A stretch of 64,000 nt of DNA, taken from the NCBI GenBank assembly GCA_012932865.1, contig SAXG01000095.1, forward strand, positions 1 to 64,000, given 5' to 3'. The notes below the pieces were generated by a model. That model worked only from the letters and a program-made list of their open reading frames with translations. It was not told the origin of the DNA and did no database searches. The stretch comes from Amylostereum areolatum. Its lineage: Eukaryota; Basidiomycota; Agaricomycetes; Russulales; Stereaceae. This document shows positions 12,401-23,645 of the stretch, in pieces; position 1 is the first letter of the stretch, and each line of letters begins with the position of its first letter. Both the position numbers and the translations under genes were made by a program.

Positions 12401-12862
12401 GTCGGCGTCGTCGGTAAGGCCGGGGACCGTGTCATCATCCTCATCTTCATCGTCAACTTGATCGGTTGGACTGGGGATGGTAGGATGGCCTTCGAGAAAT
12501 GTGTCGGGGTGGTCTGATGGTGCGTCAATATCCATACGGTCTCCATGTGCGCTGGAAGAGGGGCCATCGCTGTCCCAGACTCCGAGATCGGCGGGTGAAT
12601 ATGAAGTGGCGAAATAGTCGCCCGTGAAATGTTGTTCGGCTTCAAATGCATTGTCATCCTTGTGTACTGCGTTGGCAGGGGGTCCGGGTACACCAGGATG
12701 ACCAGAGAAAATGCCCAGAAATTCAGTATCTCGACGAGCCTGACTAGCGGCACGGCAGACGTCTCGACGGGTTTGTGCCCAGTGATTTGCAAGGCCCTTG
12801 CCGGTAAAGGACTTGTCACATCCAGGGCATGTGTTCGTTGATTCTGACGCTGTTTTGGGCAT
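9484..12862 (-). CDS. Plavaka transposase
   Basis: This encodes the DDE-type transposase of Plavaka elements, which cuts and pastes the element in the nucleus. The model is complement(join(9484..9842, 9896..11579, 11638..11925, 11981..12862)), 1,070 aa, with introns of 53, 58 and 55 nt in consistent phase. The N-terminus has a C2H2-like finger (CPGCDKSF..GLANHW). An acidic linker follows, then the family landmarks: the FKSKIDWTMAYWAK segment, GDPEFAEHLMFAPERHY, GKWWWNVQ, IISSDKTQLTMFRGKSAYP, LGYLPTAKLEHI, and near the C-terminus HLAYVEWFSPF and VLEECSKFRVNPF. No stop or frameshift is needed. The first donor is canonical; the second (GTCCGT) is weaker but is backed by a CTAAC branch site. I chose ATG 12862 because the zinc finger starts 11 residues later. 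Confidence 0.88.
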
Positions 12863-13120
12863 GGTGACGTGGTGAGAATGGATAACGAGGTTGTTGTCGG
12901 AGTTGAGGAGAAAGAATGCACATTCGCCCCTGGCTATGGCCTCGCGACCGTAGGAACCCTCTAAAATCCAAAATCTCTAAACCAAATCTACCTTGAGCAC
13001 ATGTCAGCTCAATGGGTTGCGCTTATAAGTTGACGCTCACTTACAGTCAACTCTCCATCTCCCTCCAATTCCCCATTCTTTTCCACTTCTCTTCATTCTC
13101 TGACTTAGTACTCGGGCACC
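12863..13120. promoter_or_regulatory. bidirectional promoter region of the Plavaka element
   Basis: A 258-bp spacer separates the divergent start codons of the transposase (12862, minus) and the DUF6532-like gene (13121, plus). A TTATAAG box at 13023-13029 is about 95 nt before the plus-strand start. Shared regulation of both genes is inferred from the layout. Confidence 0.5.
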
Positions 13121-15622
13121 ATGAGCAAACGCACAACCCGTACCTCTACTTCGAAGCCGCAACAGCGCACGACATCCCCGACACAGGCTGCCAGCACACC
13201 GGCGTTGACCAGGGGCGAGAAAGCCAAAGCAACCCGAGCTCGCACCAAAGCCGCTGCGCTCGCACTCCAGAATGCGAATGAGTCGTCTTCTAACCCAGCA
13301 GGTGCGTTAGGTTTTGCACCATACAGACGAATTCTACGAGACTTACCATTGTGTCATCAGAACCAGTCCTTGTGCCAGTGGCCCCCGGTGCGTGTTCATT
13401 TGGTGCCGTTTTCCTCAATTCTCATTGACCTATATGAATAACATTTCAGCCGACACTACTGCTCCTGTCCCCGCAAAAAAGCGCAAGGCCCATACCTCGA
13501 ACGTTGACCTTGTTGGCAGTGCGGACGCAGTCGAACCACCCAGCAAAAAGACAAAAGCCCGTAAAGGTGCGTATCTCTCACGCTGTGGTGCAGTGACGCG
13601 TCGTCCAACTAATTTTCATCTTCCAGGACGTGTTCCTCCACTCGTCCTGGACGAGGACACGCCGCCGCTGGCTCCACTGAAGATCTGGTCAGACCAGACG
13701 GCTCCAGCTCCTTCTCGTACATTGGCAGCCTCGGGCAACGTTCCGGTTGCGGCTATCGAGGTACGGGGTTTTCTTGCAACTCTCGGATTCGGTTTACTTA
13801 CCTCGAGGGATACACAGGTCGACGACGACGACGACAGCTCCCTGCCCGCACTCTCTGATACGGAGGGCGAGAACTCAGAGCCGGACGACATGGAGGAGAT
13901 GCATTGTATGGCCAAGGGGAACTCCCGGGCCCTCCAGAAAGCTATGGATCTTGAGGTGCGCCCCATATTTCGCGCATCTTCCACTCAAAATTGGACTGAT
14001 GCACGCAATGACAGCGTCCTCAATGGATGCGCTCACTTGTCAAGTCCCCTGTGCCGCAGAACATCCATGCGGTGACGGTCTTTTCCGCCTTGGTTCCATC
14101 CCCGTCCTTCCACGCGATATCCACCGGAACTCCCGAAGGTCTGGCACTGCTACCCGCTCCAACTTCTCAGGCTCCCCCGGCAGTCGTGGCAGGCAATCAG
14201 ACAATGCCCAACCCCTCTGAACATCAAGAGGATGATATGCCCGAGCTTGTGACAGGTCTGTAACATCCGTCTCTCCTTGTTTCTTTCTACTTATATCATC
14301 TTAGATGGTGCTACTGTTCCCTCTGCACCTCAACCGGATGCTACGCCTCTGCCGCCGGTCGCTGCGCCTGCCACGCAACAACCTTTGCAACATACCGACG
14401 GACTCGTTGGAGGTAACTTTTCTCAGAGTCGCATGTGGCGAATCCTGGGTCTGGTAGGTGACCGATATGTATCTGATGCCGACGGTCCTATAGGAGCTGG
14501 TGTTGTCAGCCTTCCCGACGCAACAATTACCGATCCCAACGAGCCTCACCCTCCACACACCGACCTGGTCCTTCCGCCCCAAGGACAACGGATGCGCCTT
14601 TCGCATCAGTCTGACATTGTTCAGCGGATGGTTCGCGACGCATTCATGCAGCTTATGCTCCATCTGTACTTCGTCAACAGTTTTCCTGATGGCATCTTGG
14701 CTGCCTCGTTTGCTCGGCAAGCTCTGACTGTTGCAGCATCACTGCGGGAGGTTTGCCGTCACATATATAGGCGTGTCTTGCAAGAAGGGGCATATCTCGA
14801 ACCTCTCATTCCATTGGTACGTCCTGCAGCTCATCGTGAAGATCTGATTAACCATGTTATAGATTTCCGCTCGTGTCGCACTCTACCGCAAGACCGTCAA
14901 GGACCACAGTGATAGCCTCGTCGTGGCAATGTTCAATCTACTTCCGAACGGAGTGCACTGTGAACAAAGGGTGACCGCTGCACTGTTGGACTATGCATAT
15001 ATTTTCCGTCGCAACTCGCCGGTAATTTACATACATTGTCAGCTTATCGAGTTTCAACTAACGATACCTAGGATGGTTTGACGGGAGCTGTGCGCCGTAG
15101 CTGGCCGTACCGCCATCCCATCGGCATCACAATCATGAACCGTCTGCTTTTTGCGCGGGGCCTCGCGAACCAGCAACGTCCATGGTTTCCATTTCGCGTC
15201 GACTCTGTCACCAACGAGTATCAGCTTGAGCTCCCTCAAGCTCTTGTTGCACTCGTGTACACGGCGGTACGTAACACTTCTCGCATCTCACCGGCAATAC
15301 TAACACATCTTTCGGATACTAGGTCTATGCATCTCTATATGAACACCGTTCCGGTCAGCAACAGAGGGGCGATTTCTCCTCCGACGCATTCCTTGACGTC
15401 TACAACGGCCACATTGCGACTCTCGAGAACATCAGGACCACTCGCCCAGAGCACTACCACCGCATGATGTTCAATCTGTACACGGAGGTCTCGTAAGTCC
15501 AAATCAACACTACCGTGATATAATCATACTAACCTCCGCCTAGAGCTGCTGGCACATCTTCTCCTGCCCCAAATGCAGTCTTTGCCGGGGCTATCGCGGC
15601 AATTGAGTTTGAGGATGCGTAA
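13121..15622 (+). CDS. DUF6532-like protein carried by the Plavaka element
   Basis: The model is join(13121..13301, 13361..13387, 13450..13566, 13627..13760, 13818..13955, 14015..14255, 14305..14412, 14494..14816, 14863..15021, 15072..15266, 15323..15492, 15544..15622), 623 aa. All introns are GT-AG with consistent phases. The 81-nt segment 14413-14493 is also open and may be retained. The N-terminal third is low-complexity, with basic clusters (KKRK near residue 75) that resemble nuclear localisation signals, followed by an acidic patch. The C-terminal ~270 residues look like the agaricomycete DUF6532 domain: a long helical region, then a WPYRHPIG motif and the VALVYTAVYASLYEHRSG...YNGHIATLENI ending. 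The function of DUF6532 is unknown. Its place inside the repeats suggests an element-encoded accessory factor or a captured host gene. Confidence 0.65.
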
Positions 15623-16131
15623 ATTGTGTACTCCCACCGCCTCCCCCATCATACACTGTTCTCTTTCCTTGCGTCGTTATACCTGTCTCGTTCGTCCTGC
15701 CCCCACTTACGTCCTGTCTACTAATGTCTTTCGTGTCCATACTTACCACTACTCTCCATTCCGTATTCTGCCTCCCATCCCCCGCTACGCGTGTCCACTC
15801 GTTTACGTTTCATCCCCCCCCCCCGCCCGGCTGTCTGTTTGTATCGTACTATCCTGCCCTGTGCTAATGTTTCTAATGACCATAATTCTGGTCTAAACCG
15901 TTTGAACCCGCGAGCTAACCCCGAACAAATGGCACGGGTATATGTCTTCCTAAATTTATCCTAATGTACTAAACCCTTGCCAAGGCGGACGCACCGACCG
16001 CCGCCTTAGCAAAACCTAGTACAGTTTTAGGCCAGGATTACCCGTCATTTTGCTTCTAATAAGAGGGGGACCTTCCTAAACTCCTAAGCCGCAAATTAGA
16101 GCCAATAAGATCAAATTATTACAATTTTGCA
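15623..16131. other. subterminal region of the Plavaka element, non-coding
   Basis: About 500 bp downstream of the DUF6532-like gene. It is CT-rich near the gene end and AT-rich next to the right terminal repeat, with several CCTAA or CTAAG-type motifs that could be transposase sites. No gene is seen. Confidence 0.4.
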
Positions 16132-16148
16132 GGGGAGGTTTTCCCAGA
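16132..16148 (-). repeat. right terminal inverted repeat of the Plavaka element
   Basis: The reverse complement of the left terminal repeat with one mismatch. The kinase exon resumes at AGT 16148-16150. Confidence 0.75.
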
Positions 16149-16874
16149 GTGACGGTGACCTTGCTGTCAAGTGGGAGGAAGTTCGGAAACCCACACGTCG
16201 TTGTTCCGTATGCAATTTCCCAGGTTGTAACGTCTTCTATACAGGCTAACAAGCCTCCATTCTAGGGAACAAAACCATTCATTTCCGTACGCCTCCTTCG
16301 AAACATCGGCAAGGAGGTTGTTCAAACCCCGCTCGACGATATGGAAAGTATTGTCTGGTCCGTGATCTGGGTAGGCACACTGCAACAGAAGGCAATTCCT
16401 GAAGAACGCCTCTGGCGTGAGGCATTGGACCATCGCAATACTAAGTATGCCATTGGTGAAAAGAACACCATTATCCAGTATTTCAAAGCCCTGGACACGG
16501 AAGACACGATGTCCCCCTGGTTCCAGGAAATCCTGCCCCTGCTGAGACAATGGCTGGAGCTCATGGCGGAGGCGGAACGTGCGCTAACACAACTTTTGCG
16601 AGGAGAAAGGAAACCCGCCCCACCACCTATCACCTCGATCATGGACCTGCTAAGCGGAAGCCACAGCATAGGGTCATTGAATCCTGGCGAAGCGAAGAAG
16701 GATTTCAGATTACAGGAAAAGGTTGCAGACGAATCCCTTCCCAAGCCCAGCGGAGTCGTCGCCATCGACGGAGATAAACTCGATAACCTAATTCGCGAGT
16801 ATATGAGAAAGTATCTGAAGGCTGGGGTTGACTGGCTCAAGAAGAACAAGGTCTACGATGAACTGGGAATATGA
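16148..16874 (+). pseudogene. FunK1-like protein kinase, 3' part (C-lobe), cut off from its 5' half
   Basis: Exon parts 16148-16207 and 16266-16874 are separated by a 58-nt GTATGC...CTAG intron. They are colinear with exons 2-3 of the paralogue at 20117-21010: WEEVRKP, then KPF.S.RLL..IGKEVVQTPLDDMESIVWSVIWVGT, WFQEILPLLRQWLEL and the NKVYDELGI end. This is the C-lobe and tail missing from the gene part at 7534-9220. It has no start codon of its own in this context and lies directly beyond the Plavaka right repeat. Confidence 0.75.
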
Positions 16875-18160
16875 CAGGACAATCCTGGGACAGCATTTGG
16901 AACGTCACGTAGTCGTAGTTTTGTATATCCATGATAGTACACGATAAATAGAAGTAGGCGCATGGCCATTAGTTTGTGTATCGAGGCGAGTCGGAGCGCA
17001 CAGAGAAGGGACTGCTAGGCAAGAGTAAAAGATGCGCGGTCAGGGCTCCGGGGTCTATCGCAGTCATGCTGGGTCGTTGGATGACGTTCATGATTGTAGT
17101 GTCGATGCTCGAGCTCTATTGGCGCCAGGTAGACCGATTCGTGCACGCAAGGGCAGATTTGTAAGGATGCACCATGCAGGAGAGGGTACTATTAGGAACC
17201 GAATCAAAGAGAACGCCGAAAAGACTAACGCGAAAAGTCAGCCCGCGCCGCCACATCCATTCAAAGCTCCTCCATGCTTCCTTCGCCATCGCCTGGGTCT
17301 CGTTGTTCGGTGACGAGCACACCACCTCCGGGACAAGTACCTTGGGTTCGAACTTGCTTATATCCTGAACAATGATGCCCTTCAAGTCATCGAAAGACTC
17401 GCCGAGGGCGTTATCGAAGACATTCGTAGAACTGGCAGCAGATTGCGCGTTGCGACGGTAAGCGGACTAGATGCAGATTTCGGCGCGGCTCTACGGTCCA
17501 GGACAGAAGATAAGCGCGTCGAACCCTCACACGGAGACGAGCGAACGCACCTTTATACGCGCAAAAAGCTCCAGGCGTTCCCCCGTCGGGCCAGTGTACT
17601 GTCCCGTGACGAACGCCTCCTGGGGTACTCTGCACTCCATGCGCACGTTCGCCTCCTCCACATTTGAAGACGCGTAGGGACCTCCAGCCGTCGTCACAGC
17701 GCCGCCACTCCGCTTCGTGCATACCGACGGAATTCTTGCCGAGCACTCAGAGTGGGCGTGGGCGCCGATGCCGGCGCGTAGGTCAAAGGCGTAATCCTCA
17801 GTACGAGGCGCACTCTTGAAGGTATCTGAACAGATCTTCGTTCGTGAGCTCTGAGTCGTGCATAACAGACATAGAACGGGACTCACCAGCGTCGTTTACA
17901 ACTTGCAACAGTCAACCGGACTTCGTCGTCGTGAAGATTGAAGCCGTTCCAGGGTGAAGCAAAGTATTTCCATTCAGGTCAGCACGGGCAGATTTTTCTT
18001 TCAAGTTCTTCGAAGAGGATGTATACGTTGAGGCTGTGGACAATGTTCGGGCAGGACAATGCGGCAAGTCGAGATCAATGGTGCGCGCCGGCGGCTGCAT
18101 TTTTCTCTCGGCGATAAGATTGGAGATTGGCACTCGGCATCTCCCGGCTGATTGCAACTT
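16875..18160. repeat. decayed tandem duplicate, copy A (partner at 21011-22240)
   Basis: The sequence after the first kinase tail matches the sequence after the second in the same order: GGGACAGCAT, GGGACTGCTAGG, GCTCGAGCTCTATT.GCGCCAGG, AACGCGAAAAGTCAG and others. The duplicated unit therefore includes the kinase C-lobe and about 1.2 kb downstream. Identity is moderate, so the duplication is old. Confidence 0.65.
17116..17955 (-). pseudogene. unrecognised gene remnant within duplicate A
   Basis: On the minus strand an open block at about 17527-17840 (from FKSAPRTEDYAFDLR to LELFARIK) is followed by a GTGCGT donor. After a possible intron, a second block continues from about 17460 to 17190 (VFDNALGESFDDLKGIIVQDISKF and onward). 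The other duplicate keeps recognisable but frameshifted versions of both blocks, which argues that an ancestral gene lay here. I do not recognise the family, and the start is unclear. Confidence 0.35.
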
Positions 18161-19060
18161 CGTCGATCGACCGATTGTCGACCGAGCTCTCGTCTTCTGT
18201 CAAGGTCAAGCTACGCTTATGGTGGATGTTACTTCCCGTATCTCCCCTTATGGCCTCAAGGAGCCCCATCTTGGCCCCATCAAACTACTTGGTTGGATGG
18301 ACTCCTCCACCTTCCGTCCAACGAGCTCATCAAGGGCACAACCGGTGGGCCCGACTTGACTCCCGAGTGCGTCGCGATCGTGTCGCGGATACGGAACGGC
18401 AGCCTATGGCGTTCAATCTGCAGGGGTCACGTTCTTCAATACTGTGTGGTTTGGGGGGAAAGATTGGCAGAATTGAGAGATTTTGTACGTGGCGCAGGTG
18501 AGTCGAGTTCAGGTTACTCGCGTGGACGGTGCTCATGATCTCGGACAGATTGTCGACGAGACTATACCTATCACCTAGGTCGAAGGGCAGTATTGACAAG
18601 CTCGGGGAGCTTCTCGCTTTCACGGTGAAATATCATGGTGACTGCCTTGCGGGACAAGATACGTTCATCCTTCTTCTGGCGGATAGGCTATGGCTAAGAC
18701 GGGTCGCGAAGAGCATAAACACAGGGTTCGTCTCGCTCGATGGTGTCGTGTCCTATGACGAAGCGTTGAAGACGAGTCTGGTAGCGCGCATGTCCAGATG
18801 AGAACAATGTTGCGGTCGCAGAGCGCATAGGGGCTGCGCGTATCCGTCGTCCCCGGTACGCCTTCCTTCCTCCTCTCCTCTCAGTACAAACTAAAGTAGC
18901 GCAATGCAGGCTTCCTCGTCCTCTGACCATACTCCCTCCTACATACGTCAAGTCGGTCTCGGGTACACGGACCTCCGATGACGACAATCTCCACCACCGC
19001 TAACTTCTTCCATCGACCGATATCTTCTCTTTACCCTACTATCGACCTTTGTCACCTCCG
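18161..19060. other. no supported gene
   Basis: Short open frames on both strands, without domain resemblance or splice support. Confidence 0.4.
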
Positions 19061-19065
19061 TTGAA

Positions 19066-19098
19066 CCAATCAGCGAACTGCCAGTGCAACCCTATAAG
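19066..19098 (+). promoter_or_regulatory. CCAAT and TATA boxes upstream of the second kinase copy
   Basis: CCAAT at 19066-19070 and TATAAG at 19093-19098 lie about 560 nt before the ATG at 19659. A spliced leader may lie between them; an acceptor-like CAACAG precedes the ATG by a few bases. Confidence 0.35.
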
Positions 19099-19658
19099 TA
19101 GCTGTCAATTCCCGGTACTTTAGTAAAATTGAAGAAGTATCATTTCTGTCACTAGTGGCCTCCCGTTGGCAAGAGGGCGCTTTGGAAAGACATCATCTGG
19201 CCTCAGCCGATCGATGTCGATAAGTACTAACCTGAGAATCGGCGGCTCGGTGCTCTCCGAATCACAAGTAGTGTTCGAACTTCGTCGTACACCGACCGTG
19301 GCAACCTCGACGTACTCAACGCTCAACGTCCACTACCCCCAAACCTGTGCCCTCAACCGTGACCGTGCATCCAATCCCCTTAGGTCACCACGACACCATT
19401 GTCTCCGTGCTCCGATATTTGAAGACATCACAATCCTCAGCACCAAGCCGACGCCACATTGAACAGTCGACCACGTATACTTTGACCAACCACCATCTTC
19501 TTGGCCAGCTTTCAGGCAGTACCGACGCGGGTGTCCCCCTCTTATATCTCCTGCGAGTATAGGATCGGTGCGTGTCATCACTCCTCCCGAGTCTCCACCA
19601 GACTCCTCCTGTGTCGGCCACGCCATCGTATAACTGACACTATCTCAACAGAACTACA

Positions 19659-21010
19659 ATGAACAACCGACGTTCTTCTCTCGGCCTACGCATCGTCATT
19701 CCCGACACGAATATATATCATGAATCTCTCACGGTCCCCGATTCGCATGATGCCGGCGAAGGGAAAGAGGACAACGAACTGGCGTTTCTCTCTGCGCTTT
19801 CAGGCCAACATGGGTTTCCAGACACGGCCGGCGGGATCTCTGCAGTCTCGGCGGGTAACATTGGTCGTGTACAGGATCCCCACCCATCTGTCGCTCCGTC
19901 GTCGGACATCGTTCAAGATAAAGGTAAGAAGACACTCCGTTTCGATACGGCCGTACACAAGGGAGCTCGCTGCACCACAAAATGTAGAAGTCTTCTTGAC
20001 TGGGAAGAGTTGGTTCCTGCAATGAGCGTATATGTTGCTATAGATTCAATGATTGGTATGTTTGATCTTGCGGGTCCCGCTTTGCTTGCATTGACATGCG
20101 AATCGTTTACGAACAGCCGTCTTGAATGCCTACCTTTCCGGCTGGCTTCACCGCGGGATCAATGTGACCACCATGCTCCTCAGGGAGGAAGCTCAGTATC
20201 GCACACCCGAGATGGCCCGCTCCAACGCGTGCTTCGACGAGGGTTTCGAGTTCCTTCATCGGCATCTCCGGCTCTGTCTCGGCGTCCTTGGTGACGGCGA
20301 CCATGCTGTCAAGTGGGAGGACGTTCGGAAGCCTTCATACCGTCGTATTGTGCGTTATTTCTCAGGTCTTCCGCCTGCCCCGGTCCGATCTGACACGTCT
20401 CCAGGGAGTACAACCTTTCCTGTCCATGCGCCTCCTTGAAAAAATCGGCAAAGAGGTTATTCAAACCCCACTTGACGACGTAGAGAGCATTATCTGGACC
20501 GTTATTTGGGTGGGCACGTTCGATCCGGATGCAACGCCGGAGGAATACCTCTGGCGTGAACTATTGGACCACCGCAGGACTCAACATGTCATCGACAAGA
20601 AGACCAGCATTATCAATTATTTCCAGAATCCGGCGAAGAGAAACACAATGTCCCTCTGGTTCCAGGAAATCCTGCCCCTGTTGAGACAATGGTTGGAACT
20701 CGTACTGGAGGCACAACGTGGGATAGACCTCCTCTTGGCAGGGGAGCAGAAACCCGCCCCACCCGTCCGTATGTTCAAGGGCCCACCAAGCAGAGGACGC
20801 GGCACAGGGCCATCGAAGACTGGCCAAACAAAGAAGGATTTCAGATCACAGGAAAAGGTGACACAAAAATCCCTTCCCAAATCCGGCGGAGTCGTCGACA
20901 TCGATGGAGATCAACTCGACAGCCTGATTCGCGAGTACAGGAAAGAGTATCTGAAGGCTGGTGTTGACTGGCTCGAGAAGAACAAGGTCTACGACGATCT
21001 GGAAGTGTAA
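19659..21010 (+). CDS. N-terminally truncated FunK1-like pseudokinase
   Basis: The model is join(19659..20055, 20117..20349, 20405..21010), 411 aa. Introns of 61 and 55 nt keep the frame. It aligns with the split kinase from residue ~340 of that protein to the end, so about 300 N-terminal residues, including the conserved non-catalytic region, are absent. The catalytic-loop HRDLTVTN of the paralogue reads HRGINVTT here. The proton-acceptor Asp is Gly and the metal-binding Asn is Thr, so phosphotransfer is very unlikely. The C-lobe is well conserved (VIQTPLDDVESIIWTVIWVGT, WFQEILPLLRQWLEL) and the frame is open throughout. It may be a binding or regulatory protein, or an early pseudogene; upstream exons could have been missed. 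Confidence 0.65.
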
Positions 21011-22240
21011 TGGGACGGTCCTGGGACAGCATTGGGAACGTGCACGAGTCATAGACTTATAGTTGGGATAGTCTACATATATAGTCTGGGTATCGACGCG
21101 ACTCGGAGGGCCCAGGGCGGGACTGCTAGGTGAGATTAAAAGACGTGGTGCCAGGTCTCCGGAGGCTATCGCAGTCGTGCTGGGTCGCTAAATGACGTTC
21201 ATGGTCGCGTGTCGATATGCTCGAGCTCTATTAGCGCCAGGCAGACTGCTTCGTACAGTAAGTTTGTGGCGTGGGTACACATGATGCAGGAGAGGCTACT
21301 GGTCACGATCGAATCAAAGAAAACGTCGAAGAGACTAACGCGAAAAGTCAGCCAGCACGAACGAAGGTTGGGAATAGAATTGCGCTTACGAGCAGCTCTC
21401 GCCACATCCTTTCAAAGCTCCCCACCGCCTGCGTCTCGCCATTCAGTCAGATCACCTTGTCCGCGCATACCACCTCCGGTGCAAGTTCCTTCCATCGCGA
21501 ACTTGCGTATATCCTCAGCAGCGATGGACTTGCGAAGGGTATTATCGAAGGAATTCGCCGCACTGGCAGTGGACCACGTGTTGCGATCTTAGGCGGAGTG
21601 GAGAGGCAGGAAATCAAGTGTATGTACGCTGGAAGCATGATGGTCGTTTTGAATGCGTCCGCCTGGTCTTTCGCATTCTGAGGGAAGTAGTTTTCGGCGA
21701 GGTCCTACGGACCAAGATAGAGAATAAGCACGTCGGACCCTAACACGCAGACGAGCGAACGCACCGTTATACGCGCGAAACACTCCTAGCTCTTCCCCAT
21801 TGGGTGAAAGATGAACGCCTCCTGTGGTACTTCCTGTAGGCCATGCGCACGCTCGCCTCCTCGATCGGATTCAAGAATGCGTCGAAACCTTCAATTGTTG
21901 TCGCAGCGCCGCCACTCGTTCATAGTTCCGACGGAGTTCTTGTCGAGTGCTCAGACACACGCGTTCGCGCATATCAAACATGGAACGGGACTTACCAGCA
22001 CCGTGTCAATGCACCGGACGTGATGAAGGCTTGCTGTTGTCGTAAAGCATTTCAAGACATGAGGGTAGGGATTATGAGCGGAGAGATAGTCTTCAAATGG
22101 ATGCAATGCGAACATATTGGAGGGCTTCTTAGGGTCGTTCGAGGATGATGCAGGCATCAAGGTGGTGACTATGGTTGCAGTTCGCTTCATCGAGCACGTC
22201 GGCATTTCGGCTGGTGGCCACAAAGCCGATGGCTGCCGAT
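21011..22240. repeat. decayed tandem duplicate, copy B (partner at 16875-18160)
   Basis: Colinear with copy A, including the minus-strand remnants of the unrecognised gene, here with several frameshifts and stops. No functional gene is supported. Confidence 0.6.
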
Positions 22241-22388
22241 CCTAACATGGAACACAGGAGGTGACCCGCACGTGAGGCGTCACAACGATACAGTTTAATA
22301 ACAGTCACGACTGTGACAATCGGCGCTTACGCCAACGATCAGCCAAAACAACACCCTCCTCGCCGCCGCCGCCGTCCTCAACGTCAAG

Positions 22389-23225
22389 ATGGTCAAAAGT
22401 GCGTGTATTCTCATCGCCTCTCCAGAATTACTCTGACAAGAGAAAACAGTCTACAAGCCAGGAAAAGTACGCTATTTTCAGCTGTCGATCGATGTGGGTT
22501 GCTGAACGGAACGTGCGCAGGTCGCTATCGTCCTCCAAGGCCGTCAGGCCGGCAAGAAGGTCGTCGTGATCAAGCAGCTCGATGAGGGAACAAAGGAACG
22601 CCCGTACCCCCACGCTATCGTTGCTGGCATCGAGCGTTACCCTCGGAAAGTGACGAAGCGTATGGGTGCGAAGAAGTTGGCGAAGCGGAGCAAGGTCAAG
22701 CCTTTCATCAAGGTGCGTTTGCTATCACCCCTTTCTCGTGCCATCGTATCTGAGCCTGCTACGACAGGTGGTCAACTACTCCCATCTGTTCCCGACACGT
22801 TATTCTCTCGAGCTCGAGGGGCTCAAGGGAACCGTTACCAACGATACCTTCAAGGAGCCTACACTGCGGGAGGACTCGAAGAAGCAGGTGAAGAAGCTGC
22901 TAGAGGAGCGGTACACTGGTGGGAAGAACAAGTGGTTCTTCCAACCTCTTCGCGTACGTTGTCCGTCCTTTTTATCCGTGCACACGTTTTGACCTCCTTT
23001 CTAGTTCTGATCCGGTCGCCGTTCTTATGCTTTTCACGATGTTGTCAAAACTTACATGTATATCACACATGTCGCCCTCATGATGCATGTCTCCGCATAT
23101 CTTTTATTCAAGCTTTCTATGCTGTCCTTGTTCGTCCACGAGGGGTAATGTAAGTGTGCTCCTACTTACACCAGCCCGGTGCTCTTGAGGAGCGAAGCCC
23201 TTACGTCGCGAATAAGATCGAGTGA
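22389..23225 (+). CDS. RPL27: 60S ribosomal protein eL27
   Basis: A structural protein of the large cytosolic ribosomal subunit. The model is join(22389..22398, 22450..22466, 22521..22712, 22768..22953, 23175..23225), 151 aa. It has a tiny first exon (MVK plus one base) and second exon, as is common for ribosomal protein genes. Family landmarks are [40 protein letters not shown], the [12 protein letters not shown] block, [11 protein letters not shown] and [17 protein letters not shown]. Introns are 51, 54, 55 and 221 nt. The family normally ends right after FFQPLRF or similar (about 136 aa). Here the last exon adds 16 residues ([16 protein letters not shown]); the long last intron makes this end the least certain part. 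Confidence 0.93.
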
Positions 23226-23640
23226 CGAACCGCCGACGAACAAGGCGGGGATGGGAATGAATGCAGAACATGGACGTCGTCAAGCGTTTGGGCTCAAGCG
23301 ACTTACATGATCAAGTACGAATGAGATCACACTAGTTGTTGTATCGCCCCCGGAGGATGTATGACCTTTTTCTGCCCATGAACTCGTCTCCCTCTACCGC
23401 CAACTCGGCTGGCACTTCCTCCCTAACATAGGTACTCCGGGCTGCAACCTGGCCTTGGAACTGTTCGACAGACCCAACAGACACCTCTCCCCCAAGTCCG
23501 CACCTTTGAGAAGCTTTCTGATCCTGCGCGCTTGTGCTCTATACGTGCAACGACCCCAATCTCCTCCGCCACTGAGTACTAACCTCAATCCATCAACCTT
23601 TCCAAGAAAAAGTCGCACACTTGGCGTTCTGTATCCTTGA
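23226..23640. other. eL27 3' flank, no supported gene
   Basis: An intergenic stretch downstream of eL27 and beyond the truncated end of the minus-strand helicase-like gene. Confidence 0.4.
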
Positions 23641-23645
23641 TCAAT

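Larger units (their letters stand above)
9221..16148. mobile_element. Plavaka-type (CACTA-like) DNA transposon, about 6.9 kb
   Basis: Terminal inverted repeats of 17 bp match with one mismatch: TCAGGGAAAACCTCCCC at 9221-9237 and its reverse complement at 16132-16148 (the right end reads TCTGGG...). The element lies inside the kinase reading frame, whose two halves abut the repeats. Inside are a complete transposase gene (minus) and a DUF6532-like gene (plus) that diverge from a 258-bp central spacer. Compared with the paralogue, the left side has about 5-6 extra bases and no perfect target-site duplication is visible, so insertion or repair was not clean. Both genes are intact, which suggests a recent arrival. 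Confidence 0.8.
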
